This document shows positions 35,600 to 45,100 of a DNA stretch of 64,000 nt, piece after piece. The stretch is taken from assembly GCF_900119185.1 (NCBI RefSeq), contig NZ_FPJE01000007.1, forward strand, positions 1 through 64,000, written 5' to 3'. This DNA comes from Sinomicrobium oceani (GTDB lineage: Bacteria; Bacteroidota; Bacteroidia; Flavobacteriales; Flavobacteriaceae). The notes below the pieces were generated by a model, which saw only the letters and a program-made list of their open reading frames with translations, searched no databases and was not told the DNA's origin. The position numbers and the translations under genes were made by a program. The stretch's first letter is position 1. Each line of letters begins with the position of its first letter.

Positions 35600-36006
35600 T
35601 CGAATAAATTTAGTCCAAACTATTTTTAATAAGTACGCTGCAATGCCGCTTCCTGCTCGGAAGCTTTTTTCGGTAGTCTCTCAAACTACCTGTTTTGACA
35701 GCGCCTGCGCTATACGTGTCCCTACGCTCATCACTCCTTACTACAAATCCATATCGGTTAAGTATACTGGAAAGGGAATGATTTGGGAATTCAGATTTTC
35801 AACCTTGCAAAATTTTACCCGAACATCCAAGGACAACGAAGGAGATACGCTTCATACCTCCTCCAAACCTTGTCTTTTTCTTAGGTTCGGGTCCATCAGA
35901 CATAGCCCGAATACGTGTAGATAATTTAATACAATCTGCCGGTACAGTATAGAATGCTTAAACCATTAAGCATTCTATCTGCACGCATTGCATATAATAT
36001 TCTTCC
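35600..36006 (-). other. Unusual 407-bp spacer between acpP and fabF
   Basis: No conserved gene is recognised. On the minus strand it holds two tiny frames preceded by purine-rich SD-like stretches: 35799-35855 (18 aa, starting MKRISFVVLGCSG, like a lipoprotein start) and 35681-35731 (16 aa). Paired segments include ACCCGAAC (35817-35824) with GTTCGGGT (35885-35892), CAAGG (35828-35832) with CCTTG (35868-35872), GGTAGT/ACTACC (35672-35690) and an 11-bp stem AGAATGCTTAA/TTAAGCATTCT (35951-35976). It may be a decayed insertion or an internal structured mRNA segment. Confidence 0.5.
35648..35670 (+). terminator. Terminator-like hairpin on the plus strand
   Basis: GCTTCC (35648-35653) pairs with GGAAGC (35659-35664), followed directly by six T residues. 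It faces away from the operon and would only matter for a plus-strand (antisense) transcript. Confidence 0.45.
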
Positions 36007-36240
36007 TTATTTTGCTTCTTCGATGTATTTTATTGCCTGCTCTACCGTAGCGATATTTTCTGCCTGGTCATCAGGAATCTGGATATCGAATTCTTTTTCA
36101 AACTCCATGATTAATTCCACAGTGTCTAAGGAGTCTGCGCCGAGATCGTTTGTGAAGCTTGCTTCCGGCACAACTTCATTTTCATCAACACCTAATTTGT
36201 CTACGATAATCGCTTTTACTCTTGATGCAATGTCTGACAT
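36007..36240 (-). CDS. acpP: Acyl carrier protein
   Basis: This 77-aa acidic protein carries the phosphopantetheine attachment serine in [18 protein letters not shown]. It shuttles acyl chains in fatty-acid synthesis. Length is typical. It is the first gene of the leftward cluster, with a predicted promoter at 36271-36299. Confidence 0.97.
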   Translation of the reverse strand: MSDIASRVKAIIVDKLGVDENEVVPEASFTNDLGADSLDTVELIMEFEKEFDIQIPDDQAENIATVEQAIKYIEEAK

Positions 36241-36270
36241 AATCTTTAGTTTTTAAATTTAAATTGTTGG

Positions 36271-36299
36271 CAAAAATAAAAAACTTTGGTTGAAAACAA
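36271..36299 (-). promoter_or_regulatory. Predicted acpP promoter
   Basis: On the minus strand TTG (36299-36297), an 18-base spacer and TATTTTTG (36278-36271) match the Bacteroidota -33/-7 consensus. The transcript would start about 20-25 bases upstream of the acpP ATG. Confidence 0.6.
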
Positions 36300-36506
36300 C
36301 ATTTAAGTTCCAAAATGTGGCTGTAATTTACTAAAAAATAAAATACCGATTTTACTTTTAATTTCTAATTCTTAATTATTATTCTTTCTTTTGCTCCGAT
36401 AAACAGGGACATAGAAGGCCTTTACATCCGATCGTTAAAACACAAAAAACAATTTTTGTCACCGGCCGGAAAAGCCTTTATTTGTCTTGTAAAAAACAGA
36501 TATTCG

Positions 36507-37076
36507 GTGAAAAAAATCGTCATATTTGCTTCGGGTTCCGGCACCAATGCGGAAAATATCATCCGTTTCTTTGCCGAAAGTGAAGACACCCGTGTTGTTT
36601 TGGTACTTTCCAACAAAAGGAATGCAGGTGTACTCGACAGGGCAGACCAACAGGATGTCGATGCATTGTACTTCAACCGAAAGGCTCTTTACCGTTCGGA
36701 TCTTATCGTCAACATGCTTCGGGATATCGATCCCGACCTGATTGTCCTTGCTGGTTTTTTATGGAAATTCCCCGAAAATATTCTCCGGGCCTTTCCCGGT
36801 AAAGTGATCAACATACATCCCGCCCTGCTCCCCAAATACGGCGGTAAGGGCATGTACGGAATGCACGTACATCGCGCGATCATCGAAAACCGGGAAAACG
36901 AAAGCGGGATCACTATACACTATGTCAACGAAAACTACGACGAGGGTGCCGTAATCTTTCAGGCTTCCGTACCCGTTCTTCCGGAAGACAGTCCCGAAAA
37001 CGTGGCCGAAAAAATACACACCCTGGAATACGAACACTTCCCACAGGTCATAAAAAAGCTGCTGGCAGCACGGTAA
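36507..37076 (+). CDS. purN: Phosphoribosylglycinamide formyltransferase
   Basis: This 189-aa enzyme transfers a formyl group to GAR in purine synthesis. The start is best placed at the GTG at 36507, giving MKKIVIFASGSGTNAENI. A TTG start at 36456 would add a non-homologous extension. The catalytic region is VINIHPALLPKYGGKGMYG, and the conserved Asp lies in NENYDEGAVIFQ. It is divergent from acpP and 44 bases before rnhA. Confidence 0.95.
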   Translation: MKKIVIFASGSGTNAENIIRFFAESEDTRVVLVLSNKRNAGVLDRADQQDVDALYFNRKALYRSDLIVNMLRDIDPDLIVLAGFLWKFPENILRAFPGKVINIHPALLPKYGGKGMYGMHVHRAIIENRENESGITIHYVNENYDEGAVIFQASVPVLPEDSPENVAEKIHTLEYEHFPQVIKKLLAAR

Positions 37077-37120
37077 ATACCCTGCCACTATAACCCTGCA
37101 CTAAAAAAAAACAAATTCCC

Positions 37121-37588
37121 ATGAGCACTTTTGACGTACACATATATACCGACGGCGCTGCCCGTGGAAACCCCGGGCCCGGCGGGTACGGTATTGTCAT
37201 GGAATGGGTCGGAAAAAAATATGTCAAAGAATTTTCCCAGGGCTTTCGCCACACCACCAACAACCGCATGGAACTCCTCGCGGTCATCGTGGCCCTGAAG
37301 AAGCTGAAACACTCCAACACCAATGTCAAGGTTTTTACGGACTCCAAATACGTGGCAGATGCGGTAGAAAAAAGATGGGTATTCAACTGGGAACGCACTA
37401 ATTTCAAAGGAAAGAAAAACTCGGACCTCTGGACCGAATTCCTCAAAGAGTACCGAAGACACCATGTACGTTTTCACTGGATTAAAGGGCATAACAATCA
37501 TCCGCAAAACGAACGCTGCGACGTTCTCGCAGTAGCGGCATCAAAAGAGAGCAAACTCGCTATCGACCACGGATTTACCGAGAACTAA
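37121..37588 (+). CDS. rnhA: Ribonuclease HI
   Basis: This 155-aa enzyme degrades the RNA strand of RNA-DNA hybrids. The active-site acids are visible in YTDGAARGNPGPGGYG (Asp), NNRMELLAVIVAL (Glu), VFTDSKYVADAVE (Asp) and ERCDVLAVAAS (Asp). It has the basic handle region and no N-terminal hybrid-binding domain. It sits between purN and a PfkB kinase, likely in one transcript with purN. Confidence 0.96.
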   Translation: MSTFDVHIYTDGAARGNPGPGGYGIVMEWVGKKYVKEFSQGFRHTTNNRMELLAVIVALKKLKHSNTNVKVFTDSKYVADAVEKRWVFNWERTNFKGKKNSDLWTEFLKEYRRHHVRFHWIKGHNNHPQNERCDVLAVAASKESKLAIDHGFTEN

Positions 37589-37684
37589 ACTTTACACCTC
37601 CTGTATTTCCCACCGTTACTTCTTCCCTCTTTTTTGAGGAGGCAAGAAAAAAGTATGGCGTTTTCTGAAAGCAATAAAATTACG

Positions 37685-37692
37685 TAAGTTTG
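37685..37692 (+). promoter_or_regulatory. Predicted -7 element for the PfkB kinase gene
   Basis: TAAGTTTG matches TAnnTTTG, 14 bases before the ATG at 37707. It implies a short leader and independent expression from purN-rnhA. Confidence 0.45.
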
Positions 37693-37706
37693 CAAAAAAT
37701 TTCAGC

Positions 37707-38633
37707 ATGGGCAAACTGTTAGCGGTGGGCAGCATGGCATTTGATGCTATTGAAACACCCTTTGGAAAAACAGATAAAATTCTAGGTGGTGCAGCCCCGT
37801 ACATCGGTTTGGCAGCCTCCCAGTTCGACATTGATATTGCAGTGGTTTCCGTTGTCGGAGAGGATTTTCCGGAAAAATACCTTTCCATGTTACGCGACAG
37901 GAACATAGACCTCTCTGCCGTAGAGATTGTCAAAGGCGGGAAAACCTTTTTCTGGAGCGGTAAATATCACAACGACCTCAACTCGAGAGATACTATAGAA
38001 ACACAGCTCAATGTGCTTGGCGATTTTACCCCTGTAGTTCCGGAGCACTATAAAGATGCAGATGTGGTTATGCTCGGGAACCTTCACCCGAATACCCAGC
38101 TCAGCGTGATAGAACAGATGGAGAAAAAACCAAAACTCATCGTGCTGGACACTATGAATTTCTGGATGAACAACACCTGGGACGAGCTCATGACCGTGAT
38201 ATCCAGGGTAGATGTCATTACCATCAATGACGAAGAGGCCCGCCAGCTCACCAATGAGTACTCTCTTGTGAAAGCCGCACAAAAGATCAGGCAGATGGGA
38301 CCCGAATATATCGTTATTAAAAAAGGAGAACACGGAGCCCTGTTGTTCCACGAGGACAATGTTTTCTTCGCCCCTGCGCTCCCGCTCGAAGAGGTATTCG
38401 ACCCTACCGGAGCCGGAGATACGTTTGCCGGAGCATTTTCCGGGTATATAGCCGCTACAAGAGACGTCTCTTTTCACAACATGAAAAACGCCGTGATCTA
38501 CGGGTCTAACCTCGCGTCTTTCTGTGTGGAAAAATTCGGAACGGAACGAATGCAGAAACTATCGAAAGACGAAATACAGAAACGGCTCCTGCAGTTTAAA
38601 GAATTAACACAGTTCGAAATAGAATTAACATAA
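37707..38633 (+). CDS. PfkB-family carbohydrate/nucleoside kinase
   Basis: This 308-aa ribokinase-like protein has the N-terminal diglycine segment KILGGAAPYIGLAASQF and the C-terminal signature DPTGAGDTFAGAFSGYI with the catalytic Asp. Such kinases phosphorylate sugars or nucleosides with ATP. The substrate is uncertain; its place between purine genes (purN and purF) is suggestive of nucleoside or ribose metabolism but not decisive. It has its own -7 element and is closed by a hairpin at 38640. Confidence 0.9.
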   Translation: MGKLLAVGSMAFDAIETPFGKTDKILGGAAPYIGLAASQFDIDIAVVSVVGEDFPEKYLSMLRDRNIDLSAVEIVKGGKTFFWSGKYHNDLNSRDTIETQLNVLGDFTPVVPEHYKDADVVMLGNLHPNTQLSVIEQMEKKPKLIVLDTMNFWMNNTWDELMTVISRVDVITINDEEARQLTNEYSLVKAAQKIRQMGPEYIVIKKGEHGALLFHEDNVFFAPALPLEEVFDPTGAGDTFAGAFSGYIAATRDVSFHNMKNAVIYGSNLASFCVEKFGTERMQKLSKDEIQKRLLQFKELTQFEIELT

Positions 38634-38639
38634 GATCGC

Positions 38640-38663
38640 GCCCTGAACATTCAGGGCCTTTTT
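38640..38663 (+). terminator. Intrinsic terminator
   Basis: CCCTGAA (38641-38647) pairs with TTCAGGG (38650-38656) and is followed by TTTTT. It lies between the PfkB gene and purF. Confidence 0.75.
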
Positions 38664-38688
38664 AGTTCATACAAACACAACAACACCT

Positions 38689-40587
38689 ATGAGCGACGCT
38701 ATTAAACACGAATGCGGTATTGCCGTAATAAGACTCTTGAAACCCCTGGAATACTACAAGGAAAAATACGGTAGTGCATTCTATGGCGTAAACAAGATGT
38801 ACCTGATGATGGAAAAGCAGCACAACCGCGGACAGGACGGTGCGGGCTTCGCCAGCATCAAACTGGATGTCAACCCCGGTGAGCGATATATCAGCAGAGT
38901 TCGCTCCAACCAGTCGCAACCCATACAGGATATCTTTTCGCAGATCAATGCCAGGATCAATAACACCCTGAAAGAACATCCGGAATACGAAGATGACGTT
39001 CCGTTGCAAAAAAAGAACATTCCCTATCTCGGCGAATTGTTCTTAGGCCATGTGCGCTACGGTACCTACGGAAAAAACAGTATTGAGAACGTACAGCCCC
39101 TGCTGCGACAGAACAACTGGAAACACCGTAATCTTATCGTTGCCGGAAACTTCAACATGACCAATGTCAACGAACTTTTCGACAATCTTATCCGCCTCGG
39201 ACAACATCCCAAAGAAAAAGCGGACACCATTACGGTGATGGAAAAAATAGGTCACTTCATAGACGACGCAGTAGCCAAGCTCTACAAAGAAATAAAGAAC
39301 GAAGGATACAGTAAAATGGAAGCTTCTCCGCTTATTGAGGAGCGAATGAATGTGGCCAAAATACTGAAGAAATCTGCCAAAAACTGGGACGGCGGATATG
39401 CCATGGCAGGATTACTCGGACACGGAGATGCCTTTGTCCTTAGAGATCCGGCAGGGATACGCCCTGCATATTACTATCACGATGATGAAGTTGTCGTTGT
39501 AGCTTCCGAGCGCCCCGTAATACAGACCGTGTTTAACGTTCCTTTCGAGAAGGTAGAGGAGATCACTCCGGGACACGCAGTAATTATAAAGGCTAACGGA
39601 AAGGTCTCTCACAAAAAGATCCTCAATCCGCTGGAAAGAAAGGCCTGTTCTTTTGAAAGGATATACTTCTCCAGAGGTAGCGATGCCGAGATATACAAAG
39701 AACGAAAAGACCTCGGAAGACTCCTCATGCCCAAAGTACTGGAAGCCATAGATAAGGACACGACAAATACCGTTTTTTCCTATATCCCCAACACTGCGGA
39801 AACCTCTTTTTACGGGCTTGTGGAAGCTGCACAGGACGAACTGAACAAGGAGAAGAACCGACAGATCCTGGATGAAAAAGACGCCCTCACCGACGAACGT
39901 CTTACGGAAATTTTATCCAGAAGGCTCCGGACAGAAAAAATAGCCATCAAAGACGTAAAACTCCGTACATTTATTACCGAAGACAGCAGCAGGGATGACC
40001 TGGTTGCCCACGTTTACGATGTTACATACGGCGTTATCAAACCTCAGGACAACCTTGTCATCATCGACGACAGTATCGTTAGAGGAACTACCCTCAAGAA
40101 GAGTATCATACGAATGATGGATCGTCTGCATCCGAAATCTATCGTAGTCGTATCATCCGCACCACAGATCCGGTACCCGGATTGTTATGGGATAGATATG
40201 GCCAGGCTTGAAGACCTGGTGGCCTTCCGCGCTGCACTGGAACTCCATAAAGAAAGAGGAACCTACGACATCGTAAAAAAGATATATGACGAATGTCAAG
40301 GCCAGGTAGGTTATCTGGACACCGATGTGAAAAACGCGGTACAACAGCTTTATGATGCGTTTACAGATGAAGAAATATCCGAAAAAATATCCGAACTCCT
40401 TTGTACGGATGATATAGAAGCCGAAGTAAAGATCATCTTCCAGTCTGTGGAAAACCTCCACAAGGCATGTCCCAAAAACCTGGGAGACTGGTATTTTACA
40501 GGAAACTACCCCACACCGGGCGGTAACCGGGTCGTAAACCGGGCATTTATCAATTTTTACGAAGGAAATAACGAACGGGCCTACTAA
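38689..40587 (+). CDS. purF: Amidophosphoribosyltransferase
   Basis: This 632-aa enzyme commits PRPP to purine synthesis using glutamine. The N-terminal glutamine amidotransferase nucleophile is Cys9 in KHECGIAVIRL, implying removal of a short leader. The phosphoribosyltransferase domain has the PRPP loop NLVIIDDSIVRGTTLKKS. The protein is longer than the E. coli enzyme (about 505 aa), as in the Bacteroidota form, with extra residues in the amidotransferase domain and at the C-terminus. It starts 25 bases after a terminator, so it may have its own promoter. Confidence 0.95.
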   Translation: MSDAIKHECGIAVIRLLKPLEYYKEKYGSAFYGVNKMYLMMEKQHNRGQDGAGFASIKLDVNPGERYISRVRSNQSQPIQDIFSQINARINNTLKEHPEYEDDVPLQKKNIPYLGELFLGHVRYGTYGKNSIENVQPLLRQNNWKHRNLIVAGNFNMTNVNELFDNLIRLGQHPKEKADTITVMEKIGHFIDDAVAKLYKEIKNEGYSKMEASPLIEERMNVAKILKKSAKNWDGGYAMAGLLGHGDAFVLRDPAGIRPAYYYHDDEVVVVASERPVIQTVFNVPFEKVEEITPGHAVIIKANGKVSHKKILNPLERKACSFERIYFSRGSDAEIYKERKDLGRLLMPKVLEAIDKDTTNTVFSYIPNTAETSFYGLVEAAQDELNKEKNRQILDEKDALTDERLTEILSRRLRTEKIAIKDVKLRTFITEDSSRDDLVAHVYDVTYGVIKPQDNLVIIDDSIVRGTTLKKSIIRMMDRLHPKSIVVVSSAPQIRYPDCYGIDMARLEDLVAFRAALELHKERGTYDIVKKIYDECQGQVGYLDTDVKNAVQQLYDAFTDEEISEKISELLCTDDIEAEVKIIFQSVENLHKACPKNLGDWYFTGNYPTPGGNRVVNRAFINFYEGNNERAY

Positions 40588-40905
40588 AACCGCATGCAAC
40601 ACAAAGAGCCCCTACAACAGTGCTCGCTTTATCGGATTTATGCGTCATTCATCGATTTAATTTCGCCGGTGAAATTTCCGGACATACATTTGAATCACCA
40701 TAGCATAAGTAGGTTAAGTTCATGGTAAGATTTGGGGCAAAAAGGTGGAGTTCTACTCCGCCTTTTTTTTATGCTTTCTTACAGGCAACCGCTTTCTTGC
40801 ATCTTCCGGAGTTCCTTTTTCAAAACTCAAAAAAGACATACAAACGCTTTTTGCTTGTACCATAGTTAGTATTGCAGTAAACGGAGACGGGCCTGGACAG
40901 TGCAT
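40588..40905 (+). other. Non-coding trailer of purF and following spacer
   Basis: No gene is seen. The stretch holds a small stem AATTTC/GAAATT (40659-40676), the sequence GTAGGTTAAGTT (40709-40720) and TTTGGGG (40731-40737). A terminator hairpin (40738-40770) follows. The part from about 40771 shows nothing notable until the sodB terminator. Confidence 0.5.
40738..40770 (+). terminator. Intrinsic terminator of purF transcript
   Basis: AAAGGTGGAGT pairs with ACTCCGCCTTT over a short loop, then a run of T residues follows. Confidence 0.85.
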
Positions 40906-40932
40906 AAAAAAAGCGGGAACATGCCCCGCTTT
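40906..40932 (-). terminator. Intrinsic terminator of sodB
   Basis: AAGCGGG (40911-40917) pairs with CCCGCTT (40925-40931). The A-run just before it reads as a U-run on the minus strand, 25-50 bases after the sodB stop. Confidence 0.8.
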
Positions 40933-40955
40933 CTGATTATTTTGTTATACCGGAA

Positions 40956-41564
40956 TTATTTATTTGCAGCATACAGTTCTGCTACTTTATCCCAGTTGAT
41001 CACATTAAAAAATGCAGAGATATAGTCCGGTCTTCTGTTCTGATAGTTCAGATAATATGCATGCTCCCATACATCAAGGCCAAGGATAGGGGTTCCGCCA
41101 CATCCGATGCCGGGCATTAACGGGTTGTCCTGATTGGCGGAAGAACAAACTTCTACTTTACCTCCTTTATGCACACAAAGCCACGCCCATCCGGAACCAA
41201 ATCGTGTAGCTGCCGCCTTTGCAAATGCATCTTTAAAAGCATCAAAAGAACCAAAAGCAGCATCTATTGCCGATGCCAGTTCTCCTTTGGGGGCTCCTCC
41301 TCCGTTGGGAGACATCACCTGCCAGAAAAGACTGTGGTTATAAAATCCGCCCCCGTTATTTCTAACAGCAGCATTGTCCATATCCAGTCCTTTGAGGATT
41401 TCTTCAATAGTTTTTCCTTCCAGCTTGGTACCCTCTATAGCTTTATTGAGGTTAGCCGTGTAACCATTGTGGTGTTTTGTATGATGTATCTCCATTGTAC
41501 GTGCGTCAATATGAGGCTCCAGAGCATCATAAGCATACGGTAATTTCGGTAATTCAAAAGCCAT
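40956..41564 (-). CDS. sodB: Superoxide dismutase, Fe/Mn type
   Basis: This 202-aa enzyme starts at the ATG at 41564 ([20 protein letters not shown]); the longer frame adds an unrelated, A/T-rich extension. Metal ligands are visible: His27 in MEIHHTKHH, a His in FYNHSLFWQ, and the Asp and His in [11 protein letters not shown]. The GGGFYNHS and GSGWAWL segments are typical of the Fe branch, but the metal is not certain. It is cytoplasmic and monocistronic, with a -7 element TAAATTTG at 41607-41614, and divergent from the AddA-like gene. Confidence 0.94.
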   Translation of the reverse strand: MAFELPKLPYAYDALEPHIDARTMEIHHTKHHNGYTANLNKAIEGTKLEGKTIEEILKGLDMDNAAVRNNGGGFYNHSLFWQVMSPNGGGAPKGELASAIDAAFGSFDAFKDAFAKAAATRFGSGWAWLCVHKGGKVEVCSSANQDNPLMPGIGCGGTPILGLDVWEHAYYLNYQNRRPDYISAFFNVINWDKVAELYAANK

Positions 41565-41606
41565 GATATCAAATTTTAGATTATTAGTTAATACTTGTTG
41601 CGTAAC

Positions 41607-41614
41607 AAATTTAG
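41607..41614 (-). promoter_or_regulatory. Predicted -7 element for sodB
   Basis: On the minus strand TAAATTTG matches TAnnTTTG. The transcript would start about 35 bases before the ATG. A TTG with only 14-base spacing lies upstream. Confidence 0.45.
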
Positions 41615-41831
41615 GTATAAACTTAAACAATCCATAATAATAAATAGTAAAGAACTCATAAAGTTTGTTTATTTTGGCATAAAATTCCCGTATCGGAAAA
41701 ACCCGGGATTTCCGGATGGTTTCAAGAGACAAAAAGCAGCCCGGTCTACCTCTTTACCAAAAGATCCCGCTACTTTATTATCTTTTGTTTCCTGCTCGGG
41801 TTCTGAAAATTATAACTACAATTATTACATT

Positions 41832-44800
41832 TTGTCGGACACAACATTTCAAATATACAACGCCTCCGCCGGATCGGGAAAAACCTTCACCCTAGTGCGG
41901 GAGTATCTCAAATTACTGCTCAGGTCGGACTATCCGGACACTTACAAGCAGATCCTCGCCATAACATTTACCAACAAGGCCGTTAATGAGATGAAGGAAC
42001 GGGTGATCCGGAGCCTGCGGGAAATGGCGTCGGAGGATATTCTTTCTTCTCCTACGGATATGTTCCTGCAACTCGGAAAAGACCTGAATACCGATAGCAT
42101 CACCTTGCACAACAGGTCCAGCAACGTACTCAAGAGGATATTACACAATTATGCGTTTTTCGATATTGCCACCATAGATAAGTTCAATCACCGCCTGCTT
42201 CGCGCATTCGCCCATGACCTTCATCTACCGGTGAATTTTGAAGTGGCCATAGACACGGTCTCTCTCCTCAATGAAGCCGTAGACCGGCTCGTCTACCAGG
42301 CCGGGGAAGATCAATTACTTACCAGGGTGCTGGTCGATTTTGCGCTCGAAAAAGCCGATGATGACAAAAGCTGGGACATCAGCCTGGATCTGAAAAAAAT
42401 CGCGAGACTACTTCTCGAAGAGAACCATTACGAACACATCCGGGACATCGAAAACAAAAGTCTTTCCGATCTGAGGGAATTAGCCAACATCCTGCAAAAA
42501 CAGATCTCGGAAGACGAAGATAAAATGTCGGAAACTGCCGCGACCTTTTTCAGTATTATCACGTCCAATGACCTGGCTCCGGAGGACTTCACAAGAAGTT
42601 CCATTCCCAATTTTTTTCAGAAAGCCAGGGAAAACATCTTAAAAAGTATAGATTTTCAAAAGAAAAAATGGCAGGACGAGATCCACTCCGCAGCCTTATA
42701 CACCAAAACCACGGAAAAGAAATCGCCGGAAAAAACAGTAATCATAGATGAGATGCAGCCCCGCATTGCTACGCTGTTCGAACAGTGCAAGCGCTTATTT
42801 TTTCACATTCAGTTTCTTCGGAATTTCAGAAGTAAGCTTATCCCGCTGTCCCTATTGAGTGCTATTAACCGCGAGTTGAACCACATCAAGGAGGCGGAGA
42901 ACCTCATGCCTATATCCGAGTTCAACCGTATCCTGGCCGGGGTCATTACCGACCAGCCCGCCCCTTTTATTTACGAAAGGCTCGGAGAAAAATACAGGCA
43001 CTACTTTATAGATGAGTTTCAGGACACCTCCGAAATGCAATGGAAAAACCTCCAGCCTCTTATAGGCAATGCGCTCGAAGGAGAGACCATAACCGGGAAA
43101 AGAGGTTCCCTGATGCTGGTGGGAGACGCCAAGCAAGCCATCTACCGCTGGCGTGGAGGTAAGGCCGAACAATTCATTAGTCTGTACAACAGGGAGGATG
43201 TCCCGTTCCAGATAGATCCCCGGGTGGAACAGTTACCGGTCAATTACCGGAGTTATGACGAAATCATTGCGTTTAACAATCGTTTCTTCAAACACGCGGC
43301 TGCACATTTGTCACACCCGGAATATCGCGACCTTTACGAAAATAAAAGCTATCAGGAAACCAATCCGAAAAAAGGCGGGGTAGTCAGTATCACTTTTCTC
43401 GAGAAGGACAGCCAGGACATACGGCAGGATTACTGCGACACGACCCTGCAAAAGATCGAAGCACTTCGGGATCAGGGTTACACCCTGAGCGCTATCTGTA
43501 TTCTTACCCGCAAAAGGGACCAGGGGGCCTTACTGGCAGAACACTTACAGGAAAACGGCATTCCGGTGATCTCATCGGAATCCTTGTTACTGAAGAGTCA
43601 CCCCAAGATCGTGTTTCTCATTCACCTGATGTCCTACTTCCTGCAAACAGACAACCGGGAAATATGCCTGAAACTATTGGAATTCCTTGCAGAAAGCGAA
43701 AATACAGAAGACAAACACTTATTTTTTACATCGGGCCTGGCCGACATGGCTACGGTTTGGGAAACCCACAATTTTTCACCGGACATCTTTCTGGAACGTC
43801 CCCTGTTCGATGCGGTTCAATATGCGATCTCGTGCTTTTCCCTTAACGATCCTTCCGATGCCTACCTGCAATCTTTCCTCGACGAAATACTGGAGCAAGT
43901 AAACCGCAACCACACGGGCCCGGCGGAGTTCCTGAGCTATTGGGAGAAAAAGAAAGACACCCTGGGTATTGCTGCCCCCGAAGGTATCAATGCGGTGCAG
44001 ATCATGACCATACACAAGTCGAAAGGACTACAGTTTCCGATAGTTCTTTTCCCGTTTGCAGACACCAACATTTACGAAGACCGGGAACCCCTGATCTGGT
44101 TTCCCGTAGACCGGCAAACGTTTGGTATCCCTTATGCCCTGATCTCTAAAAATAAAGATCTTGAATATCTCAGCGAATACGGAGCCGAAATGGTACAGGC
44201 CTACGATGCAAAACTGGAACTGGACAGTTTTAACATACTATATGTCGCACTCACCCGTGCAGTAGAGCAACTCCATATTATCGGAAAAAAAGATACCGAC
44301 CGGAACGGCAATGAAAACACCAGGTCTTTTTCAGGCCTCTTTATTAATTTTCTGAAAGCCGAAGGATACTGGATCGAAGACCAGGCCACATATCAGTTAC
44401 CTCGCGGAGAACACCCGGATTCCATACCCGGTAAATCTACAACAACAAAGCGCTCCGACAATCCGAAAATTCCGTACACATCAAACGTTTCCGCCAATCG
44501 TAAATTCCGGATTATCACAAGGGCGGGCTCTCTGTGGAGTGCCGGACTGGACAAAGCTATCGAAACCGGGAACATCTATCACATGTTACTGGCACGCATC
44601 CGGTATGCGACCGATGTGGATCATGTGGTTCGTGAAGCCATACTGCAGGGACATATCACACATACCGAAGAAGACCGGTTTATCGAAAGACTCCGGACCC
44701 TGACCACCCATACGGAAATCGGCAGGTACTACACTCCCGATTATACGATCTATAATGAGCGGGATATTTTTACGGAAAAAGGAGAAATATTACGTCCCGA

Positions 44801-44981
44801 CCGGATCGCAACCGACAATACCGGAAATGCCTTTCTACTCGACTACAAAACAGGCAGCTACGACACAAAATATGAAAGCCAGGTGCGACAATATATGCAG
44901 GTACTCACCGATATGGGATACAAGGCCACAAGGGGATATCTCGTATTCATCGATAACGACATCCGCATCTATCCGGTTTAG
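41832..44981 (+). CDS. AddA/RecB-like UvrD helicase-nuclease
   Basis: This 1049-aa protein is a superfamily 1A helicase fused to a C-terminal PD-(D/E)XK nuclease. Walker A is at residues 10-18 (NASAGSGKT). Motif II is YFIDEFQDTSEMQWKNL, with GDAKQAIYRWRGG (motif III) and VALTRAVEQLHIIG (motif VI) further on. The nuclease core LLDYKTGSYD is near residue 1004. I chose the TTG at 41832, which puts Walker A next to the N-terminus, whereas the frame from 41595 adds non-homologous residues. It works in double-strand-break repair with the AddB-like protein at 48190. Confidence 0.9.
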   Translation: MSDTTFQIYNASAGSGKTFTLVREYLKLLLRSDYPDTYKQILAITFTNKAVNEMKERVIRSLREMASEDILSSPTDMFLQLGKDLNTDSITLHNRSSNVLKRILHNYAFFDIATIDKFNHRLLRAFAHDLHLPVNFEVAIDTVSLLNEAVDRLVYQAGEDQLLTRVLVDFALEKADDDKSWDISLDLKKIARLLLEENHYEHIRDIENKSLSDLRELANILQKQISEDEDKMSETAATFFSIITSNDLAPEDFTRSSIPNFFQKARENILKSIDFQKKKWQDEIHSAALYTKTTEKKSPEKTVIIDEMQPRIATLFEQCKRLFFHIQFLRNFRSKLIPLSLLSAINRELNHIKEAENLMPISEFNRILAGVITDQPAPFIYERLGEKYRHYFIDEFQDTSEMQWKNLQPLIGNALEGETITGKRGSLMLVGDAKQAIYRWRGGKAEQFISLYNREDVPFQIDPRVEQLPVNYRSYDEIIAFNNRFFKHAAAHLSHPEYRDLYENKSYQETNPKKGGVVSITFLEKDSQDIRQDYCDTTLQKIEALRDQGYTLSAICILTRKRDQGALLAEHLQENGIPVISSESLLLKSHPKIVFLIHLMSYFLQTDNREICLKLLEFLAESENTEDKHLFFTSGLADMATVWETHNFSPDIFLERPLFDAVQYAISCFSLNDPSDAYLQSFLDEILEQVNRNHTGPAEFLSYWEKKKDTLGIAAPEGINAVQIMTIHKSKGLQFPIVLFPFADTNIYEDREPLIWFPVDRQTFGIPYALISKNKDLEYLSEYGAEMVQAYDAKLELDSFNILYVALTRAVEQLHIIGKKDTDRNGNENTRSFSGLFINFLKAEGYWIEDQATYQLPRGEHPDSIPGKSTTTKRSDNPKIPYTSNVSANRKFRIITRAGSLWSAGLDKAIETGNIYHMLLARIRYATDVDHVVREAILQGHITHTEEDRFIERLRTLTTHTEIGRYYTPDYTIYNERDIFTEKGEILRPDRIATDNTGNAFLLDYKTGSYDTKYESQVRQYMQVLTDMGYKATRGYLVFIDNDIRIYPV

Positions 44982-45100
44982 CATTTTTTTCAGCACCAAA
45001 AAAACATAAAACACTCATTTAAAACACCTTAACTCCATCTATATTTTTTTCTTCAAAAAAAATAACAAAATACGAGGGACTCTTACAGACTTCATGTGTA

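Noticed and set aside
35884-35892. GGTTCGGGT, resembling a tRNA T-loop
   Set aside because: No acceptor, D-arm or anticodon structure can be formed around it; it is instead one arm of the long-range stem in the acpP-fabF gap.
41595-41831. N-terminal extension of the AddA-like frame
   Set aside because: It covers the divergent promoter region and the extra residues have no similarity to helicases.
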